Part shown: positions 35,139 through 45,193 of the stretch, in pieces
How the letters are laid out: each line of letters begins with the position of its first letter
Numbering within the stretch: the first letter of the stretch is position 1
Assembly (NCBI GenBank): GCA_021298015.1
Contig: JAJTGY010000019.1
Location: 1 to 64,000 of the forward strand
Source of the DNA: Flammeovirgaceae bacterium
GTDB lineage: Bacteria > Bacteroidota > Bacteroidia > Cytophagales > Cyclobacteriaceae
DNA length: 64,000 bases
Direction of reading: 5' to 3'
Translations under genes and position numbers: made by a program
Notes under the pieces: generated by a model
Seen by the model: the letters and a program-made list of their open reading frames with translations, nothing else
The model's database searches: none
Told to the model about the DNA's origin: nothing

Positions 35139-37454
35139 ATGAGGCACGTTTCATCAAACACGTCCAGGCCTCCTTCCGACCAACTGGATTGGAATAAACT
35201 TTCCAGTATTTTTCGTAACCAACGCTGGCGGATGTTGGCTCTTTTGGCCCTTTGCTTGTTGACTGCGTATCTCTACCTGCGATACACCAAGGATTTATAT
35301 CAGGCCGAATCAGAATTGAAACTTGATGTGAAGCGCGATGCCACCGAGCTCGGTATCAAGGAGTTCGTTGAAGATCAGAACATCAATTTGATATCCGGGG
35401 AAATCGAACAGATTAAGTCTAAGCTTTTTTTGAATCGCGTGCTGGATTCGTTAGACCTCGGGATTAGCTACCTCAGCGTGGGTAATGTATTGAATAACGA
35501 GTTGTACCGCAGGTCTCCATTCCGTGTAGAGTATACCTTCGAACATGGCCGGCTTCTGAACATACCTTTCCTGCTTACGGTAGAAAACGAGGACCAGTTT
35601 GAGTTGCAGATCGGAGAGGACGGCAAACGCCTTGAAGGTTCATTTGATAAACCCCTGAGTATCGAGAGCGGCACGTTAACCGTGTTTCGTCTCAGGGCTT
35701 TTGATCAGATGGACTATTCATTTGTAATCAATAGCCGCGAGAGACTGATAGAGTATCTCAGGCAACAAATGAACGTTGAACCGCTCAATATCAATGCGAA
35801 CACCATTCGGATAACCTTTCAGGATCACAACGCGCTGAAAGCAGCTACGATCGTCAATAAGATTGACTCGATTTACATCTCCTATAGCAACGAACAAAAG
35901 AATCTGGCAAACAAGCAGAAAATTGACTGGCTGAACAATGAGCTTGTGCAGGTCGAAGACAAAATGGAGGCATACGAAAACTATTTTGAAGCATTTACAC
36001 TGCAAAACAAAAGCAATGACCTGAATGCCGACCTCAAGCGGGTGATTGCTCAAATCAATCGACTCGACTCGCAACGCTTCGATATCGGCAGACGTATCAC
36101 CGAGTTAGACATTCTTCAACAAAACCTGGCCAATGGCACAATGGCTGTCTCCCCGCTGCAACGCAGCCTGCTGCCCGACTACACAGAGAAAAAACTTGAC
36201 GAGCTGGAAAGAATGGTGCGCGATCAGGAACGTATAGGTCTGGCCTACAACGAAAACACGCTAGCCTATAAACAAAAGCAGCAAGAGTTTGATCAGTTGC
36301 GCGACAATGTGATTCGTCAGGTTAACGAGCTAAAAAAGAACTATCGCAATCAACTGGCCGACCTGGCCCAGCGAAACATCAAATTGGAAAATGCTTTTGC
36401 TGTGATGCCCGATAAAAATACGCAATTCAGCAAAAACCAGCGGTACTATAAGTTGTATGAGGAATTTTACCTCACCATGATGCAGGCCAAAGCCGAGTTT
36501 GAAATCGCGCAGGCCGGCAGCACGCCAGATTTTAAGATTCTGTCCTCTGCGGTGGTCCCTACTCAGCCCATTTCGCCCCGCAGATTCATGGTAATGGGTA
36601 TTGGATTAGTAGCCGGTCTGGTCCTTAACTTCTTTTTCGTTGGCCTGGTGTACGTGTTCAATAACAAGATAAACAGCCTGAGGGAGATTGAGCAAGCCAC
36701 TGATGTTCCCGTGCTGGGTACAATTCCGGTCAGCAAAAAAATAAGAAAAGGCGAATTGCATGTCGTGAGCAATCCAAAGTCAATGGTCAGTGAATCCATC
36801 CGCTCACTGCGCACTAACCTGGACTTCTTTTCTACCGGCCGAGACCGAAAATTCATCACCATCTCATCCTCAATTTCGGGCGAAGGGAAATCATTCCTCG
36901 CCATGAATTTAGGGGCTGTGCTGGCGATGTCGCACAAGCGTGTAGCGCTTCTGGATCTGGACATGCGGAAGAGCAAAACCGATCAGTCGATCAAGCCCGA
37001 AGACCCCGCCAAAGGGATGAGTACGATTTTAATCCGTAAATTCAAGTGGCAGGATTGCCTATTGAAAACCTCGCTACCCAACCTTGACTTCATACCCTCC
37101 GGGCCACATCCTCCTAACCCATCTGAACTGTTATTGAATGGAGAGTTCTCGGCTTTGCTCGATGAATTGAAGGAGCAGTATGACTACATCGTGATGGACA
37201 CTCCACCTATTGGGCTGGTGACGGATGGCATGATGGCCATGCGAAGATCGGACGTGTCAATTTTTGTTTTCCGCGCGAATTATTCGCAACGCGAATTCAT
37301 ACATAATCTGAAGCGAACCGTAGCCATCAACAAACTTGAACACGTTTCGGTAGTGCTCAATGCGGTACCCTTAGAGCAAAAGAACTACGGATATGGGTAT
37401 TATGAAGATCAGGAGGCGACCCGGACGGGCTGGAAGAAATGGTTTCGCGCCTGA
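35139..37454 (+). CDS. Wzc-type polysaccharide co-polymerase and BY-kinase
   Basis: This is an inner-membrane tyrosine autokinase controlling chain length and export of the polysaccharide. Layout of 771 residues: cytoplasmic N-terminus, TM1 about 32-50, a Wzz-like periplasmic domain with long coiled coils (about 250-440), TM2 about 485-507, then the CpsD/CapB kinase domain with Walker A SSSISGEGKSF, Walker A' ALLDLDMRKSK and Walker B YIVMDTPPIG. A C-terminal tyrosine cluster (NYGYGYYEDQ) holds the phosphorylation sites. It overlaps the phosphatase gene by 16 bases. Confidence 0.94.
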   Translation: MRHVSSNTSRPPSDQLDWNKLSSIFRNQRWRMLALLALCLLTAYLYLRYTKDLYQAESELKLDVKRDATELGIKEFVEDQNINLISGEIEQIKSKLFLNRVLDSLDLGISYLSVGNVLNNELYRRSPFRVEYTFEHGRLLNIPFLLTVENEDQFELQIGEDGKRLEGSFDKPLSIESGTLTVFRLRAFDQMDYSFVINSRERLIEYLRQQMNVEPLNINANTIRITFQDHNALKAATIVNKIDSIYISYSNEQKNLANKQKIDWLNNELVQVEDKMEAYENYFEAFTLQNKSNDLNADLKRVIAQINRLDSQRFDIGRRITELDILQQNLANGTMAVSPLQRSLLPDYTEKKLDELERMVRDQERIGLAYNENTLAYKQKQQEFDQLRDNVIRQVNELKKNYRNQLADLAQRNIKLENAFAVMPDKNTQFSKNQRYYKLYEEFYLTMMQAKAEFEIAQAGSTPDFKILSSAVVPTQPISPRRFMVMGIGLVAGLVLNFFFVGLVYVFNNKINSLREIEQATDVPVLGTIPVSKKIRKGELHVVSNPKSMVSESIRSLRTNLDFFSTGRDRKFITISSSISGEGKSFLAMNLGAVLAMSHKRVALLDLDMRKSKTDQSIKPEDPAKGMSTILIRKFKWQDCLLKTSLPNLDFIPSGPHPPNPSELLLNGEFSALLDELKEQYDYIVMDTPPIGLVTDGMMAMRRSDVSIFVFRANYSQREFIHNLKRTVAINKLEHVSVVLNAVPLEQKNYGYGYYEDQEATRTGWKKWFRA

Positions 37455-38173
37455 TCAATTTGTTTTCACCGGGTTCCCGCGTCACTCAACTTCCCTATCC
37501 GGTTGACTTTCATTCTCACCTAATACCCGGCCTGGACGATGGCGTGAAAACCGTTGATGACTCCATAGGCATTTTGAGCTTCTTTGAACAACTCGGTATC
37601 AAGCGCTGCATCACCACACCACATATCATGGCAGATACCTACCCCAATACACCCGATGGTATCCGCTCAGGTATGGCAACCCTAAAGCCCCGGTTGCAGC
37701 CAACCCAGGGATTTGATGCAGCAGCCGAATACTATCTGGATGAGAAGTTCGTGCAAATGCTCGATCAGCCCGGTTCGCTGTTGACATTTGACGACCGGTA
37801 CCTGCTTTTTGAAACGAATTTTGTCAGTGAGCCGCTAAACCTCAACGAAGTTATCTTTAAAATGACCGTGGCCGGGTATCGGCCCGTGCTGGCGCATCCC
37901 GAACGTTACGCTTACTTGACTGTTCAAAAAGCCGAAGATGTCCGCAATCGCGGAGTTCTGCTACAACTCAATCTTCTCTCACTTATCGGATATTATGGGC
38001 GCCCGGCCGAAACCATGGCACGACAACTGATCGACCGGGGGTTGATTGATGCCGTGGGGACTGACACGCACAGCATGGCACAAGCCCAACTGCTAGTGGA
38101 GGTTATGCAAACCCGTTCCTTTGCCAAAGCGATGGAACTGCCCTTGTTGAACTATTCACTTGCCGTAGCATGA
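37439..38173 (+). CDS. CpsB/YwqE-family protein-tyrosine phosphatase (PHP fold)
   Basis: This is a predicted manganese-dependent phosphatase that reverses phosphorylation of the Wzc-like kinase. PHP metal ligands are visible: DFHSHLIPGLDDG (about 22-34), TTPHIM (about 59-64), the AAEYYLDE segment, LAHPERY (about 151-157) and the C-terminal GTDTHS (about 203-208). Length 244 is normal. The overlap with the kinase gene by 16 bases and with the epimerase by ATGA places it firmly in the operon. Confidence 0.92.
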   Translation: MVSRLINLFSPGSRVTQLPYPVDFHSHLIPGLDDGVKTVDDSIGILSFFEQLGIKRCITTPHIMADTYPNTPDGIRSGMATLKPRLQPTQGFDAAAEYYLDEKFVQMLDQPGSLLTFDDRYLLFETNFVSEPLNLNEVIFKMTVAGYRPVLAHPERYAYLTVQKAEDVRNRGVLLQLNLLSLIGYYGRPAETMARQLIDRGLIDAVGTDTHSMAQAQLLVEVMQTRSFAKAMELPLLNYSLAVA

Positions 38174-39153
38174 TTGCCGTAACCGGAGCAAATGGCCTTT
38201 TAGGGCGTCATCTGATTGAAGCGTTGCGGACACAACAACGCGTTCGGGCCATCGTTCGCAAGCGAGTATCACTTGCTGACTTCGAAGGTGAAGTGGTTGA
38301 AGCTGATGTAATGGACCCGCTCTCCATGGTAGATGCCTTCGCAGGTTGCTCCGTTGTTATTCATGCGGCTGCTCGTGTCTCGTACGATCCGCGGGCGAAG
38401 CAGGAGATATTGGACACCAATGTTTTGGGCACACGCTATGCGGTGGATGCTGCCCTTCGAAGCGGAGTTAAGAAATTCATTCATATCAGTTCCGTAGCGG
38501 CCCTGCCAAAGCCGCGGGGCGTGGAAAACATCTCCGAAAAAACGTTTCTTCAGGATCCCGAGTTTTCGAGCGATTATGCAAAATCGAAATACCTGGCTGA
38601 ACTTGAAGTTTTCCGCGGCCAGGAAGAAGGCCTCGTAGTCTCGTTGGTCAATCCATCGCTTATACTCGCGCCCGTTGGAACAGCTAGAAGCAGCGGACAA
38701 GTATTCCATTATGTGTGGAACGAAAAACCATTTTTCACAGAGGGATGGGTGAACTACGTGGATGTTCGTGACGTAGTCGAATTGGTGAGTCGCCTGGTTC
38801 AGCATGACTTTCCCGGTGAACGAATTATCGCCAACGGGGGCACCATATCCTATCGCGAACTTTTTGCGCAGATAGCAGCAAAACTGAATCGAAAGGCACC
38901 GTATATCGAAGTAAAACCATGGATGATTCCTTTTGCCGTTGCTGCTGAAAACCTGATGGCCGCGGCTGGTGATCGTGAACGAATGCTTACGCGGCAATCC
39001 ATGCAAAACTCGTTTAGCCGGGTTCGCTTCGATGCCACGCGCTCAATCAAAAAAGTTGGACTTACCTATCATACGCTGGACGAAACTCTTGCGTATTGCT
39101 GCGGCTCGTTTACAGGTACGTTTACAACAAACAAACGACTTGTGCAAGGTTGA
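38170..39153 (+). CDS. NAD-dependent epimerase/dehydratase (extended SDR)
   Basis: This Rossmann-fold enzyme probably modifies a nucleotide sugar or reduces a hydroxy-ketone. It has the cofactor motif TGANGLLG (about 4-11), the active-site Ser in HISSVA (about 106-111) and YAKSKY (Tyr and Lys about 138-142). Length 327 is typical. The similarity to dihydroflavonol-reductase-like SDRs means that the exact substrate cannot be stated. It overlaps the phosphatase by ATGA, which favours a role in polysaccharide precursor synthesis. Confidence 0.85.
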   Translation: MIAVTGANGLLGRHLIEALRTQQRVRAIVRKRVSLADFEGEVVEADVMDPLSMVDAFAGCSVVIHAAARVSYDPRAKQEILDTNVLGTRYAVDAALRSGVKKFIHISSVAALPKPRGVENISEKTFLQDPEFSSDYAKSKYLAELEVFRGQEEGLVVSLVNPSLILAPVGTARSSGQVFHYVWNEKPFFTEGWVNYVDVRDVVELVSRLVQHDFPGERIIANGGTISYRELFAQIAAKLNRKAPYIEVKPWMIPFAVAAENLMAAAGDRERMLTRQSMQNSFSRVRFDATRSIKKVGLTYHTLDETLAYCCGSFTGTFTTNKRLVQG

Positions 39154-39223
39154 CATCGGCTATTCTTTGTCCCAATTTTGCTGCACAAACGAGCTGTAAG
39201 CTCGGGCAACCAAACCCCACGGA

Positions 39224-40636
39224 ATGGCCCACGAATTTCGGAAACGCGAAGAGCATGCGGAGTTGGTTAAGCGTTTTGAAGAAAGTTTGAAACTGCAGAC
39301 TGCAGTTTTTTTTGAACTCGAACAATACGAAATCATCATCGATTACTATCTGGACCGCACCAAACCGGCCAAAGCCCTGAAGGCGGTTGACAAGGCGATG
39401 GATCAGTTTCCGTATTCATCCGAATTGCTTCCGCTCAAGGCAAATATTTTATCTCAACTCGAGCAGTACGAAGAGGCGCTTGACATCCTGTCTACCAGCC
39501 GAAATCTTCAGCCGCAGGACGTGGACATTTTGCTTTCCATTGGATCAATCTATTCCCTTCAAGGCAAACATCAGGATGCAATCGCTATTTATGAAGAGGC
39601 ATTGACCATGACGGAGGATGAACAAGATGAAATCTTTTATCACCTCGGGCTGGCTCACCAAAGTCTGGATGATTTCGACAAAGCGATCGGTTACTACAAG
39701 AAATCCATTGAGTCCAACATTCGCCACGAGGGGGCTCTTTACGAACTTGCGTATTGCCTGGACATCGTAGGGCAGCTTGAAGCAAGCTTATCCTACTACC
39801 GCAAGTTCATTGATGAAGATCCATTCTCGGCTGCAGCCTGGTATAATCTGGGCATTGTCTGCAATAAACTGGAAAAGTATGATGAAGCGTTGGAAGCCTA
39901 CGAATATGGCATAGCCTTGGACGAAACCTTTGCTTCGGCTCATTATAACATGGGCAATACGTACATGAATCTGGAGCAATTCACCAAGGCACTCGATGCT
40001 TTTCGAAAAACGATTGAATTAGAAGGGCCCAGTCCGGAAGTATATTGTTGCATGGGGGCGGCTTATGAAGGCCTCAGTCAGTTTGAGTTAGGTCTGAAGT
40101 ATTTTCAAAAATCCGCCAAACTCGATCCCCTGTATGACGAGGCGTGGTATGGCGCTGGCAACTGCCTTGAAAAACAAGAGAACTGGTATCAGGCGTTGCA
40201 CTTTTACAACAAATGCATCAAGCTGAATCCGCATAATGCCGAATATTGGAAGGCAGCCGCTCATGCTGAATTTAAAATCGGAAATACGATCAGCAGCATC
40301 AGCGCTTACGAAGAGGCGAGCCATCTGAGTCCGGAGGATAAGGAGATTTGGCTGAATTGGTCGTTTATTTACTACGAGCAAGGTGAACATGCGAAGGCCG
40401 TAGAAGTACTGGCGCAAGGAATGGAGGAACGCCCCGATGAATCGGAATTCCTCTACCGCATGGCCGTATACCTCATTGAAGCCGGACATTTGAAAGAGGC
40501 ATTCAATTATCTGGAAAATGGGTTAATTTTGGATTTTCAGGGCCATACGGTACTGTTCGATTTCTTTCAGAACAACGAAACCCAAAAGGCTCTTTACAAG
40601 ATCATAGAACAGTTTAGAAAAGATCACCATTCATGA
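39224..40636 (+). CDS. Tetratricopeptide repeat protein
   Basis: The 470-residue protein consists almost entirely of about 11 TPR units (for example AWYNLGIVCNKLEKYDEALEA, SAHYNMGNTYMNLEQFTKALD). It has no signal peptide or TM segment, so it is probably a cytoplasmic scaffold. It ends by overlapping the ComA-like gene (ATGA). A small 6-bp hairpin (39190-39195 / 39199-39204) sits 20 bases before the ATG but has no T tract. What it binds is unknown; position suggests the polysaccharide system or the enzymes downstream. Confidence 0.88.
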   Translation: MAHEFRKREEHAELVKRFEESLKLQTAVFFELEQYEIIIDYYLDRTKPAKALKAVDKAMDQFPYSSELLPLKANILSQLEQYEEALDILSTSRNLQPQDVDILLSIGSIYSLQGKHQDAIAIYEEALTMTEDEQDEIFYHLGLAHQSLDDFDKAIGYYKKSIESNIRHEGALYELAYCLDIVGQLEASLSYYRKFIDEDPFSAAAWYNLGIVCNKLEKYDEALEAYEYGIALDETFASAHYNMGNTYMNLEQFTKALDAFRKTIELEGPSPEVYCCMGAAYEGLSQFELGLKYFQKSAKLDPLYDEAWYGAGNCLEKQENWYQALHFYNKCIKLNPHNAEYWKAAAHAEFKIGNTISSISAYEEASHLSPEDKEIWLNWSFIYYEQGEHAKAVEVLAQGMEERPDESEFLYRMAVYLIEAGHLKEAFNYLENGLILDFQGHTVLFDFFQNNETQKALYKIIEQFRKDHHS

Positions 40637-41436
40637 ACTACTCACTCAAGAACTTGCCTGAACGCACCCGTAAACCCAGGCAAGTGGGCTTCACCATGGC
40701 CATGGATAAAGGGTTAAGCGTGCGCGAAGCGGAAGATTTCGTCAGCAATTGTGCTGACCATGTGGATATCATTAAGTTGGGCTGGGCCACCTCGTTTGTA
40801 ACTCCCCGATTGAAAGAAAAACTGGCCGTGTATAAAGAAGCGGGAATCCCCTGCTATTTTGGAGGAACCTTATTTGAAGCCTTCATCATCCGCGATCAGT
40901 TTGATGACTATCGGAAGGTTTTGGACCAGTTTGGCCTTCAATATGCCGAAGTAAGCGATGGTTCCATTGACCTTGATCACGACAAGAAATGCGAGTACAT
41001 CGCCAAGTTGGCCGGGCAGGTGACGGTGCTTTCTGAAGTGGGTTCGAAAGATGCCGATAAGATTATACCGCCCTACATGTGGATTGACCTGATGCAGAAG
41101 GAACTCGAAGCCGGAGCGTGGAAAGTAATTGGCGAAGCCCGCGAAAGTGGTAATGTAGGTCTCTTTCGTTCTACCGGTGAAGTTCGCTCTGGGTTGGTTC
41201 AGGAAATCCTAACCAAAATTCCGTTTGAAAAGATTATTTGGGAAGCACCCCAAAAAGCACAACAGGTTTGGTTCATCAAGTTGCTGGGGGCCAACGTCAA
41301 CCTGGGCAACATTGCACCAAATGAGATAATTCCGCTGGAGACGATTCGCTTAGGGTTGCGAGGTGATACGTTCCTGCACTTTCTGGGCATTGAGCGTAAG
41401 AAAGATGTGAGTGCCCCTCCCTTCCATGCGGATTAA
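40633..41436 (+). CDS. Phosphosulfolactate synthase (ComA-like)
   Basis: The ComA family adds sulfite to phosphoenolpyruvate to give phosphosulfolactate, known from coenzyme M synthesis in methanogens and from sulfolactate in Bacillus. This 267-residue protein shows the family pattern: TMAMDKGLSVREAEDF (about 22-37), IKLGWATSFV (about 52-61), the GGTLFEAF loop (about 77-84), VSDGSIDL (about 115-122), EVGSKDADK and WKVIGEARESGNVGLF (about 169-184). Coenzyme M is not expected here. In Bacteroidota a sulfonated product such as a sulfonolipid precursor is possible but unproven. It lies between the TPR and DUF368 genes. Confidence 0.82.
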   Translation: MNYSLKNLPERTRKPRQVGFTMAMDKGLSVREAEDFVSNCADHVDIIKLGWATSFVTPRLKEKLAVYKEAGIPCYFGGTLFEAFIIRDQFDDYRKVLDQFGLQYAEVSDGSIDLDHDKKCEYIAKLAGQVTVLSEVGSKDADKIIPPYMWIDLMQKELEAGAWKVIGEARESGNVGLFRSTGEVRSGLVQEILTKIPFEKIIWEAPQKAQQVWFIKLLGANVNLGNIAPNEIIPLETIRLGLRGDTFLHFLGIERKKDVSAPPFHAD

Positions 41437-41443
41437 CCAAAAG

Positions 41444-42382
41444 ATGAGATCTTTAAAAGATTACGGGTTATTGTATTTGAAAGGCCTGAGCATGGGAGGG
41501 GCGGATGTCATCCCGGGCGTATCGGGTGGTACCATTGCCTTCATCACGGGTATCTATGACGAATTGCTTCACTCGATAAAATCGATCGATGCCGAGACCA
41601 TTCGGCTGGTGTTCACCTTTCGAATCGCAGAAGCCTGGAAAAAAGTCAATGGAAATTTCCTGATTGTATTAATCGCGGGCCTGGCCACGGCCTGGATCAG
41701 TCTGGCCCGGGCTATGAAATATCTGCTGGACAATTATCAGATTGGTACCTGGTCATTCTTCTTCGGCCTCATTGTTATTTCCACATATCAAGTGCTGCGT
41801 CAGGTTCGGCAGCGAACCGCCAAGGCCTTTTTTGCATTTGCCGTAGGCGGGGTTGTGGCTTATTTCATTACACTTCTTTCGCCCACCTCCACCCCCGATG
41901 CGCTATGGTTCATTTTCATTGCGGGTGCCATTGCCATTTGTGCCATGATTCTGCCCGGTATTTCCGGTGCCTTTATTCTTCTGCTGATGGGCAAGTACGA
42001 GTTCATTCTTACTAAAATATTGATCGAGTTCAACATTCCGGTGGCCGCTACCTTCGCAGCCGGCTGCCTGGTGGGGTTATGGGCGTTTTCGCACGCACTC
42101 ACCTGGGTGCTGGATCATTACCACGACCTAACAGTAGCCATGCTGGCAGGCTTTATGGTTGGATTCCTGAACAAGATCTGGCCTTGGCGCGAGGCAACGG
42201 CCTACCATTTGAACAGCCAGGGGCAGCAAGTGGTGTCATTCGATCGGAGCGTATGGCCATGGGACTATTTGGCCAAGACCGGGCACAATCCACAAATTTT
42301 GTACGCCATTTTATTCGCAGCATTGGGCGTACTGCTGGTGGTCGGAATCGAAAAGGTAGCTGCGTTGATGAAAACGAAATAA
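41444..42382 (+). CDS. DUF368 membrane protein, PopT-type polyprenyl-phosphate transporter
   Basis: DUF368 proteins (PopT) have been shown to return undecaprenyl phosphate across the inner membrane for reuse in peptidoglycan and polysaccharide synthesis. The signature GGADVIPGVSGGTIAFITGIYDELL lies near the N-terminus (split here as GGADVIPGVSGGT then IAFITGIYDELL), with a second copy-like motif CAMILPGISGAFILLLMGKYE in the middle. About eight TM segments are visible. The ATG giving MRSLKDYGLL (312 aa) is chosen because it lies 7 bases after the ComA stop; a GTG at 41411 or ATG at 41426 would overlap. Confidence 0.9.
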   Translation: MRSLKDYGLLYLKGLSMGGADVIPGVSGGTIAFITGIYDELLHSIKSIDAETIRLVFTFRIAEAWKKVNGNFLIVLIAGLATAWISLARAMKYLLDNYQIGTWSFFFGLIVISTYQVLRQVRQRTAKAFFAFAVGGVVAYFITLLSPTSTPDALWFIFIAGAIAICAMILPGISGAFILLLMGKYEFILTKILIEFNIPVAATFAAGCLVGLWAFSHALTWVLDHYHDLTVAMLAGFMVGFLNKIWPWREATAYHLNSQGQQVVSFDRSVWPWDYLAKTGHNPQILYAILFAALGVLLVVGIEKVAALMKTK

Positions 42383-42386
42383 TATC

Positions 42387-43130
42387 ATGGAAAAGAAATT
42401 TGGTTTGATTGGTCAAACCGTAAGTCACTCCTTTTCAAAAGCCTATTTTGATGAGAAATTTTTTCGGGAGGGATTGCGGGATTACCATTACGATCTTTAC
42501 CCCCTGAATTCCATTGACGAGCTTCGAAAGCTGGTGAACGAAATGCCCGAGTTGTGCGGTTTGAACGTAACCGTTCCGTACAAAGAGCAGGTTATGAAAT
42601 TTCTTGACGAAATAGATACGGTCGCAAAAAAAATCGGAGCTGTAAATGTCATTCGGGTTTCGGGCGGCCGGCTCAAGGGCTTCAATACCGATTGTGATGC
42701 ATTTCGTGAAACACTCGAGAAGTGGTATACACCAAAGGAAAAAACGCACGCTCTGATTCTCGGGACGGGTGGGTCATCCAAGGCGGTGCGCGAGGCATTG
42801 ACCCAATTGGGTATTCCTTACCACCTGGTATCCCGCGAAAAGGTTAAGGATGGCTTTACCTATGATGACTTGGAGAAGAAACCCGCCATCATGCACGACT
42901 ACCATCTGATCATCAATACCACCCCGCTCGGCATGTCGCCCAATACGAGCACATTTCCGCCCATTCCATACGATAAACTTACCCACGATCACTACGTATA
43001 CGATCTGATTTACAATCCGGCCCGCACCGTGTTCCTGCAAAAGGCAGAGATGCGCAATGCCGTTATCAAAAACGGACTTGAAATGCTTCACGTGCAAGCC
43101 GAAAAATCGTGGGCTATTTGGAACAACTGA
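42387..43130 (+). CDS. aroE: Shikimate dehydrogenase
   Basis: It reduces 3-dehydroshikimate with NADPH in the shikimate pathway. The substrate site GQTVSHSFSKAYFDEKF (about 8-24), catalytic Lys in NVTVPYKEQV (about 60-69), NTDCDAF (about 92-98) and the dinucleotide loop ILGTGGSSKAV (about 122-132) are present, as are NTTPLGMSPN and the C-terminal NGLEMLHVQAEKS. At 247 residues it is the short form common in Bacteroidota. It follows the PopT gene by 4 bases. Confidence 0.95.
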   Translation: MEKKFGLIGQTVSHSFSKAYFDEKFFREGLRDYHYDLYPLNSIDELRKLVNEMPELCGLNVTVPYKEQVMKFLDEIDTVAKKIGAVNVIRVSGGRLKGFNTDCDAFRETLEKWYTPKEKTHALILGTGGSSKAVREALTQLGIPYHLVSREKVKDGFTYDDLEKKPAIMHDYHLIINTTPLGMSPNTSTFPPIPYDKLTHDHYVYDLIYNPARTVFLQKAEMRNAVIKNGLEMLHVQAEKSWAIWNN

Positions 43131-43156
43131 CGGATTGCTTCCGTTAGTGGACATGC

Positions 43157-45193
43157 ATGCCCTTCCGCCTAACCACAGAATACAACCCAACCGGTGATCA
43201 GCCAAAAGCGATTAAGGAACTCGTTAGCGGCCTTCACAATGGCGAACCCTTTCAAACGCTGTTGGGTGTAACCGGCAGCGGCAAGACATTTACCGTTGCC
43301 AACGTAGTAGCCCAGGTGGATCGCCCCACGCTGGTGCTCAGTCACAACAAAACACTGGCCGCGCAATTGTATGGAGAGTTCAAGCAGTTTTTTCCGGACA
43401 ATGCCGTTGAGTATTTCATTTCGTATTACGACTACTACCAACCGGAAGCCTACATCCCCACCTCGAATCTGTACATTGAGAAAGACCTATCGATCAATGA
43501 AGAAATCGAAAAACTACGGCTAAGTGCTACCTCATCGCTACTCTCCGGGCGCAGAGACGTTTTAGTCGTAGCCTCCGTTTCCTGTATTTATGGAATTGGA
43601 AACCCCGAAGAATTTGGCAAGAACCGAATTACACTGCGCGCGGGCGAAACGATTGCCCGCAATAGACTTCTTTTCGCCCTGGTGGACATTTTGTACAGCC
43701 GGACGGAAGTTGACTTCAAACGCGGAACGTTTCGTGTAAAGGGCGATACGGTAGATGTCTTTCTGGCCTATACCGATTATGCTATTCGGATCTACTTTTT
43801 CGGAGATGAGATTGAAGCTCTTCACATCATCGATCCCGTCACGGGTAAGAAAATATCAGATGAGAAAGTTGTGGTGATTTTCCCGGCCAATCTGTTTGTT
43901 ACCGGCAAAGATCTGCTGCACCTGGCTATCCGCGAAATTCAGGATGACTTGGTGGCGCAGGTGAGTATGTTTGAACAAGAGAAGAAACACCTGGAAGCCA
44001 AACGACTAAAAGAGCGCACCGAATTTGATCTGGAAATGATGCGGGAACTTGGCTACTGCAGTGGCATTGAAAACTATTCGCGTTACTTTGACAGGCGATC
44101 GGTTGGGGCAAGACCGTTCTGCCTGATTGATTACTTTCCGGATGATTACCTGCTCGTTGTGGATGAGAGCCACGTCACCGTACCGCAGATTCGGGCGATG
44201 TGGGGAGGTGACCGTTCGCGAAAAGTAAACCTGGTAGACTACGGCTTCCGCCTGCCCTCGGCATTGGATAACCGCCCCCTCACGTTCAATGAATTCGAAG
44301 CCCTGCTCAACCAGGTGATCTTTGTAAGCGCCACGCCAAGTGATTACGAACTGCGGAAATCGGAGGGCGTTGTAGTGGAGCAACTCATCCGGCCAACCGG
44401 GCTGCTGGACCCGCAGATTGATGTGCGGCCCAGCAAGAATCAAATTGACGACTTACTGGAGGAAATTGATGAGCGCGTAAAGAAAAAAGAGCGTGTGCTG
44501 GTGACCACGTTGACGAAACGAATGGCCGAAGAGCTCACGAAATTTTTGGAGCGTGCAGCCGTCAAATGCCGCTATATCCATTCCGAAGTGGACACCCTGG
44601 ATCGCGTTGAAATCCTGCGGGAACTTCGTCTTGGGGTTTTCGATGTACTGGTGGGCGTAAACTTGCTTCGCGAGGGGCTGGATTTGCCGGAGGTTTCGCT
44701 GGTGGCCATCCTGGATGCCGATAAAGAGGGTTTCCTCCGCAACCAACGGTCACTGGTTCAAACCATTGGTCGTGCCGCCCGAAATGTCAACGGCCGGGTT
44801 ATCATGTACGCGGATACCATCACGGAATCCATGCAGCTGGCGATCGATGAAACCAACCGCAGGCGGGTGGTGCAACAGGAATACAACGAGGCCCACGGCA
44901 TCATACCCCGTACCGTCTTGAAATCGAAAGATGAGATTTTTAAGCAAACCAAGGTAGCGGACTCCAAAAAGAGCGTCCAACGCTATTACATTGAAGAGGA
45001 GGAGAAGTCGCTGGCGGCTGACCCCGTCACGGCCTACATGAGTAAAGAAGAGTTGGAAAAAATGGCAGACCGCACACGCAAGGCTATGGAAAAGGCGGCA
45101 CGTGAACTCGAATTTATGGAGGCCGCCCGCCTGCGCGATGAGTTTCACGCCATTCAAAAATTGATCGAGAGTAAAATGTCAGGGGGTAGCTAG
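43157..45193 (+). CDS. uvrB: UvrABC system protein B
   Basis: This is the damage-verifying helicase of nucleotide excision repair. It has Walker [11 protein letters not shown] (about 36-45), the beta-hairpin [12 protein letters not shown] (about 91-102), Walker B VDESH (about 335), the helicase motifs VSATP and [26 protein letters not shown], and the UVR domain at the C-terminus ([21 protein letters not shown]). Length 678 is standard. Its last 15 bases overlap the stop of the convergent NadR-like gene. Confidence 0.97.
   Translation: MPFRLTTEYNPTGDQPKAIKELVSGLHNGEPFQTLLGVTGSGKTFTVANVVAQVDRPTLVLSHNKTLAAQLYGEFKQFFPDNAVEYFISYYDYYQPEAYIPTSNLYIEKDLSINEEIEKLRLSATSSLLSGRRDVLVVASVSCIYGIGNPEEFGKNRITLRAGETIARNRLLFALVDILYSRTEVDFKRGTFRVKGDTVDVFLAYTDYAIRIYFFGDEIEALHIIDPVTGKKISDEKVVVIFPANLFVTGKDLLHLAIREIQDDLVAQVSMFEQEKKHLEAKRLKERTEFDLEMMRELGYCSGIENYSRYFDRRSVGARPFCLIDYFPDDYLLVVDESHVTVPQIRAMWGGDRSRKVNLVDYGFRLPSALDNRPLTFNEFEALLNQVIFVSATPSDYELRKSEGVVVEQLIRPTGLLDPQIDVRPSKNQIDDLLEEIDERVKKKERVLVTTLTKRMAEELTKFLERAAVKCRYIHSEVDTLDRVEILRELRLGVFDVLVGVNLLREGLDLPEVSLVAILDADKEGFLRNQRSLVQTIGRAARNVNGRVIMYADTITESMQLAIDETNRRRVVQQEYNEAHGIIPRTVLKSKDEIFKQTKVADSKKSVQRYYIEEEEKSLAADPVTAYMSKEELEKMADRTRKAMEKAARELEFMEAARLRDEFHAIQKLIESKMSGGS

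Noticed and set aside
39190-39204. Small hairpin ahead of the TPR gene considered as a terminator
   Set aside because: Only 6 bp with a 3-base loop, followed by GGGCAACC rather than T residues; could be chance.
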